Source: Hoplostethus atlanticus
Lineage: Eukaryota > Chordata > Actinopteri > Trachichthyiformes > Trachichthyidae
Reading direction: 5' to 3'
Assembly (NCBI GenBank): GCA_034670405.1
Contig: JAXDDX010000054.1
Location: 930,001 to 994,000, forward strand
Length of the DNA stretch: 64,000 nucleotides
Shown in pieces: positions 62,542-64,000 of the stretch. Below the pieces are notes generated by a model. That model saw nothing but the letters and a program-made list of their open reading frames with translations. It ran no database searches and was not told the DNA's origin. Position 1 is the stretch's first letter, and the number at the start of each line of letters is the position of its first letter. The translations under genes and the position numbers were made by a program.

Positions 62542-63123
62542 ACTTCCACTGTTAATGAATGGCCCACAAGCCCATTCTGATTCGTGGCAGTCTTCTTGTC
62601 TTCCCACAATGCACTATTGCATGGGTAACAGAGACGATGGGCAGGCTGAGATGTTGCAGCATGCCATTTATCTCTGTCAGACGCGGTTGAACGCAAGTTC
62701 TTATTGGCTGGGCAGGAGTCGTGATTGCTAAAGCGGCACACCGATCTCTGGCACCATGCTAATTAAACAGTGGGGGGGGGAGAAAAGGGCAAAAAACAGG
62801 GCCTTCACACTCTACCCTACCAGGCTCCCCCATTCTGCTGCAACAGCATTAACGCAACCCTGGGACCGAGCAGAAAATGGAAACCCAGCTTCAAATGCCA
62901 TGACTCATCTTTGCTGTTGACTGCATGAGGTGGTTGCACAATGCTTGCATCAGAGCTGGAGATGAATCGGTGGATAATGCTGATCTTTCATTGGAGCCAT
63001 CACACAGTGAGGTGTCCAGCTTCGATTCACGTGGTTGTTGTTGCGTGTCGTAATTTCACTTACATCATATGTGAAAACCAAAATTGACCTGTTAAAAAAA
63101 AAAAGGAAGGAAAGCTCACTCAC
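60900..63123. other. Non-coding stretch left of the 39-bp exon candidate
   Basis: CA-rich at 61240-61320, AT-rich unique DNA at 61560-61880, and a possible decayed dispersed repeat at 62078-62110 (GTTAAAGCTGCACAAGGC type). The last 580 bases before the candidate exon are unique and repeat-poor. Confidence 0.5.
62506..62537 (+). repeat. (AC)16 microsatellite
   Basis: Perfect 32-base AC run in otherwise unique sequence, about 600 bases from the 39-bp exon candidate. Confidence 0.93.
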
Positions 63124-63162
63124 CTTTCAGCACCCAAGCAACCGTCCCCAAAAATTCAAGAG
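63124..63162 (-). other. Candidate 39-bp exon (probable 5' UTR exon of the same gene)
   Basis: Reading leftwards there is a CTAAC branch-point match whose A lies about 23 bases before the acceptor, then a pyrimidine-rich stretch, CCCGCAG, 39 exon bases, and AAAG|GTGAGTGAG. All four intron signals fit well. Two frames contain stops. The third is open and would continue in frame into the exon at 10941, but it has no ATG before the signal peptide. The simplest reading is a non-coding upstream exon about 52 kb from the signal-peptide exon. LAR-type receptor genes are known for many short non-coding 5' exons. It could also be an exon of a different minus-strand transcript, or a chance match. Confidence 0.45.
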
Positions 63163-64000
63163 CTGCGGGACAACAAAAAGACATGTTAGATCATAAACGC
63201 ATTCATCCCTGTATGACATAAATTAGCCATCTGTGGAAAAAGGAGAGTTCAAGAGGCAAGAGATGACAATAGTTAGTCAAACACGTTTTCATTCCTGGAA
63301 AATAGTATTAATCAAAGCTACACCAGCTTCAGCGATCTGCTGCCCCCGAAGTTCAGAACCAATTCAGCACTGTAGTTGCTTTTTACAGTGTAAAGGGCAA
63401 ACATTTATTACCCGCTGATTACATTTGGCAGGCATATGTGTCTGACACTTAGGGCCTTGTAATTTTCCAGCCCGTTCTTCTTCACCACTGATATTCAATC
63501 ACTGCTTGAATGTGGTTTTATCTCCCATGCATTTCACTGGGGCATGGAAAAAAAATAAGTTGCGAGAACAAAAGGGGGAGACGGGAGTTCGAGGTGGGGT
63601 GGGGGCACTGAGCAGCTTTTTAGGTTAGCACTTAATTAAAATGTGGGAGGCACTCAAAAGGTCAGAGATTGACGGGGGAAAAAAAAAAAAAGAGAGAACG
63701 CCACTGCTGATTGTGTGCGTAAGGCGCTCAAGGTCTTGAAGATTAATGCCAAGTCTGCTTTGAAAAAGGGGGAATACAGAGAGAGGAGAGAGAGAATTAG
63801 TTGTGTGCCTGATAAACAGTGTATCTCCATGCTCCAGTCCCTTTTTTAAATGTATTTATTTATTTATTTTCCAGCTGGGAGATAAAAGTCGGACTTGGCA
63901 CTGGTTGTCAACGCAATTGATTCTGGCAGGGGAATATGATTGCAGATAGAGTATGAGGACTAAGTATCTGAATAGCCGCTGTCAAAACGGTGAAGGGGAA
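63163..64000. other. Non-coding right end
   Basis: Upstream intron of the candidate 39-bp exon on the minus strand. It holds A-rich and GA-rich patches (63680-63700, 63776-63795) and the TATT run at 63853-63870. No further exon recognised. Confidence 0.5.

Overview
This window looks like intronic or intergenic DNA from a vertebrate, most likely a teleost fish. The grounds are the dense (CA)n, (GA)n and homopolymer runs, long purine or pyrimidine tracts, a tiny hAT-type non-autonomous transposon with an intact 8-bp target duplication, a repeat fragment of a kind common in fish genomes, and splice signals with a branch point and pyrimidine tract. There are no operons, no closely packed ORFs and no rRNA or tRNA genes. 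Almost every open reading frame is a chance or low-complexity frame.

The best gene evidence is on the minus strand. A 186-bp exon at 10756-10941 has a strong acceptor and a GTAAGT donor. It encodes a start codon and a classic signal peptide (a leucine run ending near Ala-Asp-Ala-Glu) and stops in phase 1. A 39-bp exon candidate at 63124-63162 has a CTAAC branch point, an acceptor and a GTGAGT donor, and would be an upstream exon of the same gene, giving an intron of about 52 kb. Inside that intron, around 45.3-46.0 kb, a perfect CRE (TGACGTCA) between complementary GA/TC tracts and a good donor at 45321 suggest an alternative first exon. The signal peptide resembles those of LAR-type receptor tyrosine phosphatases (PTPRD-like), a family with very long 5' introns, but only about 34 residues are visible, so the family call is tentative. 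No Ig-domain exon follows inside the window. It would lie to the left of position 1.

The rest is long unique sequence broken by repeats. The most striking is a 41-bp minisatellite at about 50.7-51.7 kb. It has about 25 nearly identical units, each carrying an inverted CCAAT box that matches the NF-Y consensus. Others are a (TC)48 array inside a roughly 850-bp pyrimidine tract (55.4-56.3 kb), polypurine tracts at 17.6-18.1 and 60.4-60.8 kb, a strong G-quadruplex motif at 37.5 kb, and several perfect short hairpins. Some unique blocks, rich in homeodomain-like TAATTA motifs and kept free of simple repeats, look like conserved enhancers (20.3, 26.7, 34.3, 38.9 and 53.8 kb), but this needs alignment to other fish. 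I see no prokaryotic or defence system.
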